A stretch of DNA of 64,000 bases from SXTU01 sp964496695 (GCA_964496695.1 CAZCBE010000023.1:4555-68554); one strand, 5' to 3'. Counted from the first letter of the stretch, positions 25,599 through 35,520 are shown. Numbers and translations: made by a program. Notes: generated from the sequence alone by a model not told the origin.

Positions 25599-27191
25599 AT
25601 GAACCTCCCTCGGAGACTGAAATGCGTTCGCGTCTGCCGGCTCCTCGCCGTGCTGTTGGTTGCGAGCACCCTGCATGCCGCCCTCACCGCCGAGCCACCG
25701 CTGAAGCCGCTGTATCCGGGGATTGCGCCGGCAGGCACCCCGGAAGCCCTCAAGCAGCTTTCGCTCCTGAACACCACGATCGAGTCGGTGGTCGTGGATG
25801 AGAAGCTCAACACCTGCCTCGTGACCGCCATCGTCATGCATCCACCGGCGACCAACCGCACCAAGGTCTGGGTCGGACTGCCGCTGACGAACTGGAACGG
25901 GCGGTTTCAAGGCACGGGCGGCGGCGGCTTCGTCGGGGGGAACCCTGGCAGCGTGCGCGGACCGGTGGCCCGGGGATTCTCGGCCGGCGCGACGGACACC
26001 GGGCACGAAGGGGGCAGCGGCAGTTTCGCGCTCGATGCGACCGGCCGGCAGAACTGGCAGGGCATCATTGACAACGCCTATCTCGGCATCCACGAGATGA
26101 CCGTGGTGGGCAAGGCGGTCACGCAGGCGTTCTACGGCCAGCCTCCCCGCTATTCCTATTTCGTCGGCGGCTCGACCGGCGGACGGCAGGGCCTGATGGA
26201 GGCGCAACGCTTCCCGGAGGATTACGATGGTATCGTCTCCGCCTGCCCCGCGATCAACTGGCAGCGCTTCGTGCCCGCGAGCCTCTGGCCCGAGGTGGTC
26301 ATGCTCACGATGTCCAACTTCGTCTCGAAAGCGAAGCTCGACGCTGCCACGGCCGCCGCCATCGCCGTCTGCGACGCGGATGACGGCGTGAAGGACGGGG
26401 TCATTGACGACCCGCTTCATTGCACCTACGACCCGCAGGTGCTGGTGGGCAGCAAGGTGGTCGGGGAGACGTTCACCGCCGCCGACGCCGAGGTGATCCG
26501 CAAGATCTGGCAAGGCCCGCGCCGGCAGGACGGCAGCTTCATGTGGCATGGTCTGGAACGCGGCGCGGATATGTTCCCCTATGCCGGCACCCAAGGATCA
26601 CCGCTCAAAGGCAAGCCGTTCAGCATTTCGCTCGACTACTGGACTTACTACCTGGCGCAGGATGCCAAGTGGGACTGGACCACGCTGAACCACGCAGGCT
26701 TTGAGCAGCTCTGGACCAAGTCCGTGGAGCAATACGGCGCGGTGATTGGCACCGACGATCCCGACCTTACCCGCTTCCGTGACCGGGGCAGCAAGGTCAT
26801 CATCTACCACGGCCTGGCGGACCAACTCATTCCCGCTGCGGGCAGCATTGATTATTATCGGCGAGTGCAGCAACTCATGGGCGGCGAATCGAAGACCGCT
26901 GAGTTCGCCCGGCTGTTTCTGGTGCCCGGGGTGGACCACGGCTTTCGGGGTGCCGGTGCCACGCCCACTGGGCTGAATGAGGCCATTCTCCGCTGGGTCG
27001 AGGAAGGCCAGGCACCGGAGAAGCTCCTGGCCGAGAAGCGCGACGCAAGCGGCAAGGTCATCCGCACTCGCCCGCTCTTCCCCTATCCGCACGCGGCGAA
27101 ATACAAGGGCAGCGGCAACCCGGACGACGCGGAGAATTTCGTCAGCAATCCAATTGCAAATGGCGCAAACTTCTATCGGTTAAAGAAATGA
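25599..27191 (+). CDS. Tannase/feruloyl-esterase family protein lacking the Cys pair
   Basis: A secreted esterase predicted to cleave ester bonds of plant phenolics or similar substrates. It has 530 residues with an N-terminal signal peptide (RLLAVLLVASTLHAALTA). The alpha/beta-hydrolase core has nucleophile Ser192 in VGGSTGGRQGLMEAQ, Asp408 in YHGLADQLIP and His447 in VPGVDHGFRG. In most members the Ser is preceded and the His followed by Cys (CS-D-HC motif), forming a disulfide that joins the catalytic residues. Here both are Gly. A lid domain with a calcium-site-like VCDADDGVKDGVIDDP sits between. Start set at 25599 from the signal peptide; the open frame extends upstream through the divergent truncated esterase without homology. 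Substrate unknown. Confidence 0.85.
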   Translation: MNLPRRLKCVRVCRLLAVLLVASTLHAALTAEPPLKPLYPGIAPAGTPEALKQLSLLNTTIESVVVDEKLNTCLVTAIVMHPPATNRTKVWVGLPLTNWNGRFQGTGGGGFVGGNPGSVRGPVARGFSAGATDTGHEGGSGSFALDATGRQNWQGIIDNAYLGIHEMTVVGKAVTQAFYGQPPRYSYFVGGSTGGRQGLMEAQRFPEDYDGIVSACPAINWQRFVPASLWPEVVMLTMSNFVSKAKLDAATAAAIAVCDADDGVKDGVIDDPLHCTYDPQVLVGSKVVGETFTAADAEVIRKIWQGPRRQDGSFMWHGLERGADMFPYAGTQGSPLKGKPFSISLDYWTYYLAQDAKWDWTTLNHAGFEQLWTKSVEQYGAVIGTDDPDLTRFRDRGSKVIIYHGLADQLIPAAGSIDYYRRVQQLMGGESKTAEFARLFLVPGVDHGFRGAGATPTGLNEAILRWVEEGQAPEKLLAEKRDASGKVIRTRPLFPYPHAAKYKGSGNPDDAENFVSNPIANGANFYRLKK

Positions 27192-27592
27192 GGCGAATTG
27201 GCCTGACCCGGCGACGATGCGCTTGCTTGCGCCTTTGTGCCTTCACCTGAGGAATCGCCTACGACCCAAGCTCGTCGTTTCATCTGGGGAGTGTTCTGTT
27301 CCGTAGCTCTAACGCTAATTGCAGGGGCAATTTGCAAGGGGTTGCGGAGGGTTTCAAGGACGATTCGCGCCAACTCCGCCACCGCTCGAACCCTTTCGGG
27401 AAGCGCCGGAGTCAGGCGTCAAGCACCGGGGACAGTCTGTGCGCTGGCGGGACTGGTCGGCGGAGGCCCAGACGCGCTGGCACGACCATCGCCACCAGAG
27501 CGGCCAGGCCCGCGCCAGATCGTTGCACGATCCGGGCGATGAACTCCGAACTGTTGTCGCTGCGCAGATTCGGTTTGCGAGTGCCACCCGAA
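27192..27592. other. Intergenic region with probable IS3 transposase remnant
   Basis: 400 bp between the convergent tannase-like and DUF1552 genes. On the minus strand, 27522-27601 reads RKPNLRSDNSSEFIARIVQ. This resembles the second-Asp region (RSDNGxEF) of IS3-family DDE transposases. The continuation decays at once and no start, first Asp or Glu region is found. The rest shows no feature. Confidence 0.35.
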
Positions 27593-29002
27593 TTAAACTC
27601 GGGCTAGCGTTCCGGTGTGTCCACCGAACGAGTCCCTCTCCACGCCAAGCCTCTGCAAGATGGTGACGAAGAGCTTCGCCAGCGGCAGTTCTTCCACTTC
27701 CATCTTGCTGTTCCATCCAGCATCGGTGGCAATGCCTGCGCCGGCCTGATTGTCTTCATTTCCTTTGCCGAACTTGAGATAGCGGCCGTTGGTAAAGCCG
27801 AGGTTTTTGCCACCCGCGGAAATGATCGGATAGTTCCGTGACAGGTGGAAGCTGCTGGAAGCAGAGCCATGCATCGCAAAGGTGTTGTCCAGCATGTTGC
27901 CTTTGCCGTTCGGCTCGGGAGTGGTCTTCAGCTTTTGCGCGAACCGACCAAATTCCTCGGCCTGATAGCGATTATAGGTGCCAAGGTTCTGCCAGCCGCC
28001 GGGCTTCTTGACTTCATGAGTCAGGCCATGAGCCCCCCCGAGCCCAACGGCTAGTGACAGCAGGTCGTGCGGGCCTTCGCCGTTTTCCCGCCCCAACTGA
28101 AACGTGGCGACGCGGGTCGAGTCACTCAGAAAGGCGAGGTAGATCAATTCATACATCGTCTGGAAATAGAGTCGGGCCTCTTTCGGTTCGGCCTCCAGAT
28201 GCAGGTTGCGGGTATCCACCTTGGGAATCGGAGCGTCGATCCACTTTTGGGCCTTCGCGAGCTTTAACTCGGTATCGCGCACGGCATCCAGATACTGTTG
28301 GAGCGTCTGTTGATCGTGCTTGGAGAGCTGGCGTCCCAGCGAGCGGGTGTTGTCAATCAGGAGATCGAGGGCGCTCTTGCTTCTCGCCAGTCGTTCGGCT
28401 GCGTCCCGGCCGCTCGTCACAAACAGCAGGTCGAAGATTTGCTTGGGCTTGTTCATCGCAGGAATCGCCCGCCCTTCGCGATTGAAGGACTGGGTCTGTG
28501 CACCCCGAGGCCCCCCAACTCCGCCATTGGTGGACATGACCAGCGAAGCATGCCGGGTGAAGCCGCCGGCGTGCTCGGCATAGGCCTGATCCAGCGAGAT
28601 CGAATTCTGATACGGGCCGTGACCACCGATGGGGGCACCCGTCAAATATTGATCGGCATTGGAATGGCCGTGGACGTTTCTGGCCGCAGGATGCGACAGG
28701 CCGGAATAGATCGTGATGTCGCTGCGCAGCGGCTCGAGCACATCCAGCACCTTGGTAAATTCGAAGTCCTTTTCGCCGCCCCGGGGAAACCAACTCCAAT
28801 CATTCCACGCGGGATCGGACTTGAGGGGCAAGCCGACCCCGTCCGGATGGTAGATGCTGACAAACCTCTTCGGGGTCTCGTCCTTGCTCAGTCCGCCCGC
28901 CGCGAACGTTTCGAACCAGGGCAACGCGAGCGCCACGCCGGCACCGCGAAGAAACGCCCGGCGGCTCAGCGTGACGGATTTATCGCTCATGGGATGTTTC
29001 AT
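27593..29002 (-). CDS. DUF1552 (Tat-exported) protein
   Basis: A 469-residue protein of the DUF1552 family, common in Planctomycetes and Verrucomicrobia, with a twin-arginine signal at the N-terminus (LSRRAFLRGAGVALALPWFE). Typical segments are KRFVSIYHPDGVGLP, SGLSHPAARNVHGHS and FQLGRENGEGPHDLL. The family is structurally related to DUF1501/alkaline-phosphatase-like proteins and is nearly always encoded next to DUF1592-type cytochromes. Catalytic activity has not been established; polymer or sulfated-polysaccharide turnover outside the cytoplasm has been suggested. It begins two bases after the stop of the cytochrome gene, so the two are translated as an operon. An in-frame Met at 28990 is an alternative start. 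Confidence 0.92.
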   Translation of the reverse strand: MKHPMSDKSVTLSRRAFLRGAGVALALPWFETFAAGGLSKDETPKRFVSIYHPDGVGLPLKSDPAWNDWSWFPRGGEKDFEFTKVLDVLEPLRSDITIYSGLSHPAARNVHGHSNADQYLTGAPIGGHGPYQNSISLDQAYAEHAGGFTRHASLVMSTNGGVGGPRGAQTQSFNREGRAIPAMNKPKQIFDLLFVTSGRDAAERLARSKSALDLLIDNTRSLGRQLSKHDQQTLQQYLDAVRDTELKLAKAQKWIDAPIPKVDTRNLHLEAEPKEARLYFQTMYELIYLAFLSDSTRVATFQLGRENGEGPHDLLSLAVGLGGAHGLTHEVKKPGGWQNLGTYNRYQAEEFGRFAQKLKTTPEPNGKGNMLDNTFAMHGSASSSFHLSRNYPIISAGGKNLGFTNGRYLKFGKGNEDNQAGAGIATDAGWNSKMEVEELPLAKLFVTILQRLGVERDSFGGHTGTLARV

Positions 29003-29004
29003 GC

Positions 29005-31707
29005 TTACTTGGAGTTAAAGATGTTACTGCTGACGATCAGGCTTATCAGCTCACCCAGGCCGTCACCCCGTCGCCGGAATTGTGCGGTCAAGCTGTCAAT
29101 GTCAGCACGGTCGGCGAAAGCAAGCGGTCTGCCAAGCGCATAAGCCGTCAGCTTATGCACCATCGCCCGGGCAAATTGATCCTGCCGGTCCGTGAGCAAA
29201 TAGCGTTTGAGCCCATCGCCCCCGGCCAGCGTCTGCCGGTTGAACAGTTCGGCGGTCGCATCGACCGGCTGGTTCTTGATGCTGGTCCGAAAGACTCCGA
29301 GGGCATCGTAGTTCTCAAACGCAATGCCCCACGGGTCGATCTTCGAGTGGCACGAGAGGCAGGCCGGTTTGTTCCGGTGGTCAACGATCCGTTCCTTCAA
29401 CGTCATTTTGAGAATCTCCGGATTCGTCAAATCCACTTCCGGGACATTGGGCGGCGGAGGCGGAGGCGGATCGTCCAGGATGCGTTTCAGCATCCAGACG
29501 CCGCGCTTGAGGGGATGGGAATCCTTGCCGTCGGAGTTCATCGTCATGATCGCCGCACCGGTCAAAAGACCGCCCCGATTCGCTTCCGGGGCGATGGGCA
29601 CCTTGCGGAACTGCGGGCCGTAAACCTTGGGAATCCGATAGTGGGCCGCGAGCCGCTCGTTGATCACGGCGTAATCGGAATGGATGAAATCCATGATGCT
29701 GCGGTTGTGCCTCAGGACTTCATCAAAGAAGGCGACCGGCTCTTCCTGCATCGCTTCTCTCAATGCACTGTCCGTGATATGAGTCACACTGTTCATCCGG
29801 TCCAACCCCAGCCATTGCTCAACGAAGTGCCGGGAGAATCGTTGCGATCGCGGGTCGGCCAGCAGGCGCTTCAGTTGAGCAGCCAGGACCTCCGGCTTTC
29901 TGAGCTTTCTCTGCTCGGCGAGCTTCAGCAACTCGTCATCCGGAATGCTGGACCACAAAAAAACTGAGAGGCGGCTGGCAAACTCCAGCTCACTGATCCG
30001 GGCCGGGGATTTCGTCTCGTTGGCCTTCAGTCCTGGAGTCAGGTGGAGCAAGGACCGCAGCGGAGCGAGGAATCCCTTGGGCTCGCTGGCCTCCACTCTT
30101 TGCGTCAGGTAGAGGAACTCCGGGGTGGCCAGTGCCGTCGCCAGCACTTCCACCATGGCTTCTTCGAACGTCGGGAACCCCGGCCGATACTTCGCAAACA
30201 GGGCCATGAACTGGTTGACTTCCTGTGCGGTGACCGGGCGCCGCCAGACGCGTTTTAAGAACCGGTTCAGCACCTCGCGGCCATAAATCCGCTCATCCCC
30301 CTTGTTGGCGCTCGCAACGAAGATGTCAGTGTGTGTTTTCGGGGGCCATTGCTCGTAAAACGGAGCGCTGATTTCGATGTGGTCGATCAGCACCTGGAGG
30401 GGTTCCTCCCCGCGGGTGGCATTCGAGACATTCTGAATGTGCAGGAACTCATCGCGCCGGGGGAACGTGGTGGTGAGCTTCCGGAACGGGTTCCGTTGGA
30501 TGTCACCCAGTGGGATATCGAAGTAAATGAACTCGGGGTTGTCGGCCGATGCTGTAACCGGGATGTCGTGCTCGCTAACCACCTGCGAATAGTTGGCGTT
30601 GTTGCTGGTGTGGGCACTGAAACTCAGACGCAGGCTTGCATATTCGTCCGGGTTCATCGTCGAGCGACCGGCGCGGATGCGAACGCGCATGGTGCCTTCG
30701 TCGGGCAGAAAGCGATCCAGATCCAGCTTCAACTCGCTGGCCCGGGGAAGCACCAGCACGACCGGAGAAACAGCGGGATTCTGTCCGGCAACCGCCTCCT
30801 CCCGGGGCAGCGACTTTCCGGCAGGAAACGGCATGCTCTCGCCGGTCTCCCGGTTAAATAACTGCTGCTGATTCTTGGCCTTCTTGGTGTATGTTTTCTT
30901 TTCGGACGCCTTGGCATCCTTTCCCGACGCCGCCTTGTCCATCTCCTCCTGCATCGAGATGATGTAGGTGACGGCTTGCGGACGGTCACCACTCACGGTG
31001 GCTCGCTTGAGCGCTTTCAGTCCAATCTCACGATAGGTCTCAAACTGCATGGCAGACATCTGCAGCAATTCCGAGCTGTTCTTGAAACCGTCGTCCGACG
31101 CGGTTTCCGGGGGCAGCTTGTTCGCGAGGGCATAGGGCAGACCAAGCAGGTCCTGCAGGGCGTAGTTGTATTCGTAATTCGTCAGCCGGCGAAATGACGA
31201 ATGCTGCCCGCTGTTACGGCGTATGAGGGACGCCGTATTCAGTTCCCCGCTGAGCCAGTCAACGATGCGTCCGCGATCCGCATCCGCAAGTGCATAATCC
31301 GGTTCGTCCTTGGGGGGCATCTCTGACTTGCTGAGGGCGTTGAACACCTCGCGCCACCGCTCCACGTCAGGGCCGGTCAGCAGGTCCGGATTCAGTTGGT
31401 CGATGCGAAGTCTGCCCTTGGATATTTCGGGACCATGACAGGCCAGGCAGTTCTTTTTCAGGATCGGCCCCACCGACTTTTGAAAGAAAGCGACGTTTGC
31501 CTTGGTAATGATGCCGGGGCTTCGCGCGACTTCCTTGGTCTCCTTCAAAAAACTGGATTTTACGCGTCCAAGTTCTTTGGCCGTTTCCAAAGTGATCGGA
31601 GTCTCCTGCCCGCTGGCAGCCAGAATCGCCCAGGCGCTTCCGAGCACCAGCAGCACCGTGTTATTTAGAGGCTTCAACTGATAGGTATTTGCTTTTGGAC
31701 GCCGCAC
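29005..31707 (-). CDS. DUF1587/1592/1588/1585 planctomycete-type c-type cytochrome
   Basis: A 900-residue exported multidomain protein. After a signal-like N-terminus (LLVLGSAWAILAASG), a class I cytochrome c motif NCLACHG (about residue 90) opens the PSD1-like haem domain. DUF1587 (FRRLTNYEYNYALQDLLGL), a beta-rich insertion, DUF1595/1592 (RVWRRPVTAQEVNQFMALF, FASRLSVFLWSSIPDDELL) and DUF1588 (RGGLLTGAAIMTMNSDG) follow. DUF1585 closes the chain with a second CxxCH-like site in ACLSCHSKIDPWG. The poly-Pro run DDPPPPPPPNVPEVD is typical of the family. It is presumed to pass electrons for its DUF1552 partner encoded two bases downstream. Substrate unknown. Confidence 0.93.
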   Translation of the reverse strand: MRRPKANTYQLKPLNNTVLLVLGSAWAILAASGQETPITLETAKELGRVKSSFLKETKEVARSPGIITKANVAFFQKSVGPILKKNCLACHGPEISKGRLRIDQLNPDLLTGPDVERWREVFNALSKSEMPPKDEPDYALADADRGRIVDWLSGELNTASLIRRNSGQHSSFRRLTNYEYNYALQDLLGLPYALANKLPPETASDDGFKNSSELLQMSAMQFETYREIGLKALKRATVSGDRPQAVTYIISMQEEMDKAASGKDAKASEKKTYTKKAKNQQQLFNRETGESMPFPAGKSLPREEAVAGQNPAVSPVVLVLPRASELKLDLDRFLPDEGTMRVRIRAGRSTMNPDEYASLRLSFSAHTSNNANYSQVVSEHDIPVTASADNPEFIYFDIPLGDIQRNPFRKLTTTFPRRDEFLHIQNVSNATRGEEPLQVLIDHIEISAPFYEQWPPKTHTDIFVASANKGDERIYGREVLNRFLKRVWRRPVTAQEVNQFMALFAKYRPGFPTFEEAMVEVLATALATPEFLYLTQRVEASEPKGFLAPLRSLLHLTPGLKANETKSPARISELEFASRLSVFLWSSIPDDELLKLAEQRKLRKPEVLAAQLKRLLADPRSQRFSRHFVEQWLGLDRMNSVTHITDSALREAMQEEPVAFFDEVLRHNRSIMDFIHSDYAVINERLAAHYRIPKVYGPQFRKVPIAPEANRGGLLTGAAIMTMNSDGKDSHPLKRGVWMLKRILDDPPPPPPPNVPEVDLTNPEILKMTLKERIVDHRNKPACLSCHSKIDPWGIAFENYDALGVFRTSIKNQPVDATAELFNRQTLAGGDGLKRYLLTDRQDQFARAMVHKLTAYALGRPLAFADRADIDSLTAQFRRRGDGLGELISLIVSSNIFNSK

Positions 31708-31733
31708 GGTTCACAACACGGCCAGCAGCTTTT

Positions 31734-31928
31734 TCAAGCAATGCCCATGAAGTTGAGGAGGTGCTGATCTGACAGGCAGTTGGAATGATACTCGCCGTTC
31801 ATGCCGGCGAGTGTGGCGCGGCCTTTGTCGAGCATGCGCGGCAGCAGGGCGTAGCCGCCGAGACGGCTGCGCGGACTGCGTGGTGGGCGTTGGGTGACAT
31901 CGGGAGCGGACAGTTTTGAGCTGCTCAT
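31734..31928 (-). pseudogene. Truncated DUF5069-like fragment
   Basis: Met at 31928 opens a 64-residue frame reading PRSRLGGYALLPRMLDKGRA and LNFMGIA. This matches the N-terminal half of DUF5069 proteins, which usually run to about 150 residues. It stops abruptly, just upstream of the DUF1592 gene start (31707). First member of a cluster of fragments extending to 34.1 kb. Confidence 0.5.
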
Positions 31929-31996
31929 GTTTAGCGAGAACGTGGCACGCTGGAAAAAGGTGGCAATGCGAAAACAGCTCCCTGGAAACTGCTCGC

Positions 31997-32290
31997 TCAC
32001 CAGAGTCGTTCCGCCTGCACCGTCTCAATCCTGTCCTGCACTTCCTTCGACAACTCAGGGCAGAAATCGAGGCCCGTCTGTCGTTCGATCTCCCGCACGC
32101 TTGTCAGGAACTGCGCCAACGGTTCATGGCCGGTGGCCGTCTGTGGCGCGATGAAGGCCAGCACACGAGGTTGCCCGTTCTCCTCATCAAGAATGATCCG
32201 ATAGAACGCGGCGGGAATATCCACCCCGTTGTGCAGCTTCTTCGGCTCGCCGGTGAACACCGGTCCCGTCACGACCCATCCCTGACCGTG
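31997..32290 (-). pseudogene. C-terminal fragment of DNA/RNA non-specific endonuclease (NUC1)
   Basis: The minus-strand frame reads GWVVTGPVFTGEPKKLHNGV, IPAAFYRIILDEENG and REIERQTGLDFCPEL. This is the C-terminal part of NUC1/endonuclease G proteins. The catalytic DRGH region and signal peptide are missing: upstream of about 32290 the homology ends where an unrelated propeller fragment begins on the other strand. Not expected to be functional. Confidence 0.6.
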
Positions 32291-32291
32291 G

Positions 32292-32750
32292 ACGAAGCCG
32301 GGTGCCGACCCTACGTCAGCCACGGAACCAAGCTGGTGGTCATCGACCTGGACAAGGAGACGGTCGTGGGCGAAATCGCAGACACTCCCGGCGTGCATGG
32401 CATCGCCGTGGCCGGCGAGCTGGCGCGCGGCTTCACCAGCACCGGCCGGAGGACAAGGCCAGCATCGTGGACCTGAAAACCTTGCAAACCATTTCCAAGG
32501 TCGCCACGGGCGGCAACCCGGACGCCGTTCTCTACGAGCCGGGGCAGAAAGACGTTTACACCTTCAACGGACGCGGAGAATCCGCAGCGGGCTTCGCGGC
32601 GGAATCCGGGAAGGTGCTCGTGACCATCGAACTGGGCGGCAAGCCGGAGTTTGCGGTGGCCGATCCGCGCGTCGGCCGGGTGTGTTGCGATCTGGAGGAC
32701 AAGAGCGAACTGGTCGCCGTTGACATCCAGACCCATCAGGTGGTGAAGGC
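32292..32750 (+). pseudogene. YncE-like beta-propeller fragment, frameshifted
   Basis: Plus-strand fragment with propeller blades: PYVSHGTKLVVIDLDKETVV in one frame, then from about 32445 in the next frame EDKASIVDLKTLQTISKVA, GNPDAVLYEPGQKDVYTFNG and ELGGKPEFAVADP. A single base appears lost near GGCCGGAGGAC (about 32445). Both ends are missing, joined to a nuclease fragment on the left and a transposase fragment on the right. Confidence 0.6.
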
Positions 32751-33095
32751 CTCCGCAAAGGCCGTTTCGAAGGCGGCGACGTGCTCCTGCAGGACGCGCA
32801 GCTCGGCCACCAGCAGGCCCACGACGCGCACGGCGACTTCGACCACGGCGGCATCGCCGGTGAGCCGGCGGGCGGAACGGACGCGCTGGATCCGGCTTTG
32901 GATGAGCTCGGGCCGGCGCACGTTGTGGCGCTGGTAGAAGCTTTTGAGCGCGGCGTCTTTGGCGGCCTGCACGTCGGTCAGCCGCGGCCACTTGTCCAGG
33001 AAGTCCAGCGCCAGCGTGGCGGCCAGGTTCTCCCCGGCCAGTTCCAATGCCTGCGGATAATAGTCGCGGAGCGTGCTCAGGAGCTGGTTGGCCAA
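32736..33095 (-). pseudogene. IS110-family transposase fragment
   Basis: Reads LLSTLRDYYPQALELAGENL, TLALDFLDKWP, SFYQRHNVRRPEL and LVAELRVLQEHVA. This is the middle of IS110 transposases, between the DEDD catalytic N-terminus and the C-terminal Ser domain. Neither catalytic region is present. The adjoining gene pieces on both sides suggest the element took part in the rearrangement. Confidence 0.65.
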
Positions 33096-33110
33096 CCACG
33101 ACTCACCCGC

Positions 33111-34103
33111 TCACCTGGAAGCGCCGCGCCAGATACTCAAGACATTGGGCGCGCATGTGATTGGCAACCGCTTCACCGGGCAGTAGATGTCCCACGCGAT
33201 GTCCGGATAAAGTTCCAGCGGGTGGTCGCTGACGGCGAAACCGAACAGATCCGTCTCCCGGCGCAGGCGTTCTAGTCGCGTCGGCTCGTTCAGCGGGACA
33301 CCTGGAAACTGCTCCAGACCGGGTGGCGGGAGCAGCCATCCCTGGCCGGGCTCCGTCGTCGCGCCGAAGGTTTTGACGAGATGCTGCGCCTGCCAGTATT
33401 GGCGCGTGCGGGTCGCGCCGAACTCATCGAAGGCACCGGCGCGAATCATCGCCTCAAACTCCTCGCCACCCGGCCCCACCCGCCGGAAGAAATCCAGCAC
33501 CGAGGCGAACGGTCCGTGCTCCCGCGCCGCGAGCAATCGTTCCGTGGTCCGCTCGGTGAGTCCCTTCGCACGGGTCACCGGCACGCGGATGGACTGGCCA
33601 TGCGGCACAAAGGCCGGCCCCGGCTCGTTGACCGACGGCGGCAGGAACTTGAGGCCCAGCCGGTGACATTCCAGCACATAGACCAGCGGGTGATAGAAGC
33701 CCTTGCCGTGTGTGAGCACCGCCGCCATGAACTCCGCCGGGTGGTATCGTTTGAGCCACGCCGCCTGATACGCCTCCACCCCGTAGGCCGTGCTGTGCGC
33801 CTTGTTGAACGCGTAGCCGTTGAACCCGGTCACCAGCTCCCACACTTCGGCAATCTTCGAGTCGTCATGGCCCTTCGCTTTCGCCGCCGCTGCGAACTCC
33901 CCGGCAATCTCCGCCACTACGGTCCGCTTCTGCTTCACCAGCGCCCGGCGCAGCACATCCGCCCGCCCCGGTGACAGGCCCGCAAACGCCTCGCAGATTT
34001 GCAGGATGTGCTCCTCATGCACCACCAGCCCGAACGTGCTCCGCAGGCACGGCTCCAGCGACGGGCTGCGCTCGTCCAGTTCGATGCCCAGCATGGGGCG
34101 CAT
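33111..34103 (-). pseudogene. DNA polymerase III alpha-subunit (DnaE/DnaE2-like) internal fragment
   Basis: About 330 residues of a DnaE-type polymerase: STFGLVVHEEHILQICEAFA, ELVTGFNGYAFNKAHSTAYG, YQAAWLKRYHPAEFMAAVLT and TRAKGLTERTTERLL. It continues to DHPLELYPDIAWDIYCPVKR, where homology ends. The PHP domain, palm catalytic Asp residues and the OB-fold tail are absent. The sequence resembles the alpha subunit associated with ImuB-type mutagenesis cassettes, but no imuA or imuB is in the window. The open frame extends to 34205 without homology. Confidence 0.65.
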
Positions 34104-34305
34104 CGTTGTGGATTCGCAAAGCAGGAAGTCCACATGCTTGCGGTCGTGCGAGCATCGCACTCGCTTACGTGGTTTTGCAGACCACTGCCTGGACTGTTCG
34201 GCCAACGGCCAACGGGACTTGATCAGACTTCGATCGCCGTTGCGTGATCGAAACCTGTGTGCGGCTCAGTCGGATAGGCGAAGCCGCTTGTTCGACAAAA
34301 CAGCC

Positions 34306-35520
34306 TCACTCGTGGCGGAGGGCCTCGATTGGATCGAGCCGGGCAGCCTTCCGGGCGGGGACATAGCCAAAAACCACCCCCACCGCCGCCGAAAACGCAA
34401 AGCCGATCAGAACGATCGGCGCGTTGAAGACGAAGGGGACTTGCAGCATGCCAGCAAGGAAGGTGGAGGTCAACAGGGCGAGCACAATGCCAATGAGTCC
34501 GCCAAGGGAGGAAATTACGACCGACTCCACCAGGAATTGCAGCAGCACTTCGCGTTCGAGCGCGCCGATGGCCAGACGCGTGCCGATCTCGCGCGTTCGC
34601 TCGGTCACGGAGACGAGCATGATGTTCATGATGCCAATGCCGCCCACCAGCAGGCTGACGGCGGCCACGGCGCCCAGAAGCATCGTCATCATGGTGGTGG
34701 TGCCTGAGAGCATGGAGGCGATTTCCTTCATGTCCATGACGTTGAAGTTGTCGTCCTGGTTGGCGGCAAGATGGCGGCGGGTGTGCATCAGGCGGCTGAT
34801 GTCCCGGCGGACGCGATCCGTGGAGACTCCATCCTGCACCGAGATTTGAATCATGCTGACGTCGTCGTTGCCGGCGATGCGGCGTTGGAAGGTGCGGAGC
34901 GGGACTGCAATCACATCGTCCTGGTCCTGCCCCATGGTGTTCTGGCCTTTGGCTTCGAGCAGTCCGATGACTTCGCAGGAGAGTTTTTGCAGGCGAATCC
35001 GGCTGCCGATGGGATTCCGCCGGCCGAACAGCTTCGTGCGAACCGTCTCGCCGATGACACAGACCGCCGCGCCCAGCCGGACCTCGCTGGCGGTGAAGGC
35101 GCGACCGTCCTTCATGCGGCGATTGCTGAGCGGGAAGTATTGCTCGGTGGTGCCGGTGACTGTGGTGGCCCAGTTCTCGTTGGCGTAGATGGCGGTGGTG
35201 GAACGGCTCGAGACCGGGGCCACGGCGGCGAGGGAAGGAACGTCCCGGGCGATGGCTTCGGCGTCGGCCAACTTGAACGGGGCCGCGCCGGAACTCTGTC
35301 CGGGGCCCATGCGTTTGCCCGGACTGAGCATGAGCAGATTACTGCCGAGGCTGGCGATTTGATCAGTGATCTTCCGGGTCGCACCGCTGCCGAGGGTCAC
35401 CAGGATGATGACTGACGCCACGCCGATGATGATGCCCAGCATGGTGAGGATCGAGCGCATGACATTGCGCCGGAGTTCGCGCAAGGCGAGCAACAGGGCG
35501 TTTCCGAGCATGGCGATCAT
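34306..35520 (-). CDS. MacB-type ABC transporter permease
   Basis: A 404-residue permease of the MacB/FtsX class. An N-terminal helix (after ALRELRRNVMRSILTMLGI) is followed by a periplasmic domain of about 230 residues. Three C-terminal helices follow, with MTMLLGAVAAVSLLVGGIGI, the conserved NIMLVSVTERTREIGTRLAI coupling segment, and a final helix before GYVPARKAARLDPIEALRHE. It couples ATP hydrolysis by the partner ATPase to mechanotransmission across the envelope rather than classical transport. Its ATG overlaps the ATPase stop by four bases. Last gene of the TetR/OMF/MFP/ATPase operon. Substrate unknown (drug, peptide or lipid). Confidence 0.93.
   Translation of the reverse strand: MIAMLGNALLLALRELRRNVMRSILTMLGIIIGVASVIILVTLGSGATRKITDQIASLGSNLLMLSPGKRMGPGQSSGAAPFKLADAEAIARDVPSLAAVAPVSSRSTTAIYANENWATTVTGTTEQYFPLSNRRMKDGRAFTASEVRLGAAVCVIGETVRTKLFGRRNPIGSRIRLQKLSCEVIGLLEAKGQNTMGQDQDDVIAVPLRTFQRRIAGNDDVSMIQISVQDGVSTDRVRRDISRLMHTRRHLAANQDDNFNVMDMKEIASMLSGTTTMMTMLLGAVAAVSLLVGGIGIMNIMLVSVTERTREIGTRLAIGALEREVLLQFLVESVVISSLGGLIGIVLALLTSTFLAGMLQVPFVFNAPIVLIGFAFSAAVGVVFGYVPARKAARLDPIEALRHE

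Noticed and set aside
31711..32028. 105-codon minus-strand gene overlapping the DUF5069 fragment
   Set aside because: Out-of-frame reading of the DUF5069 remnant, Arg/His-rich with no family match.
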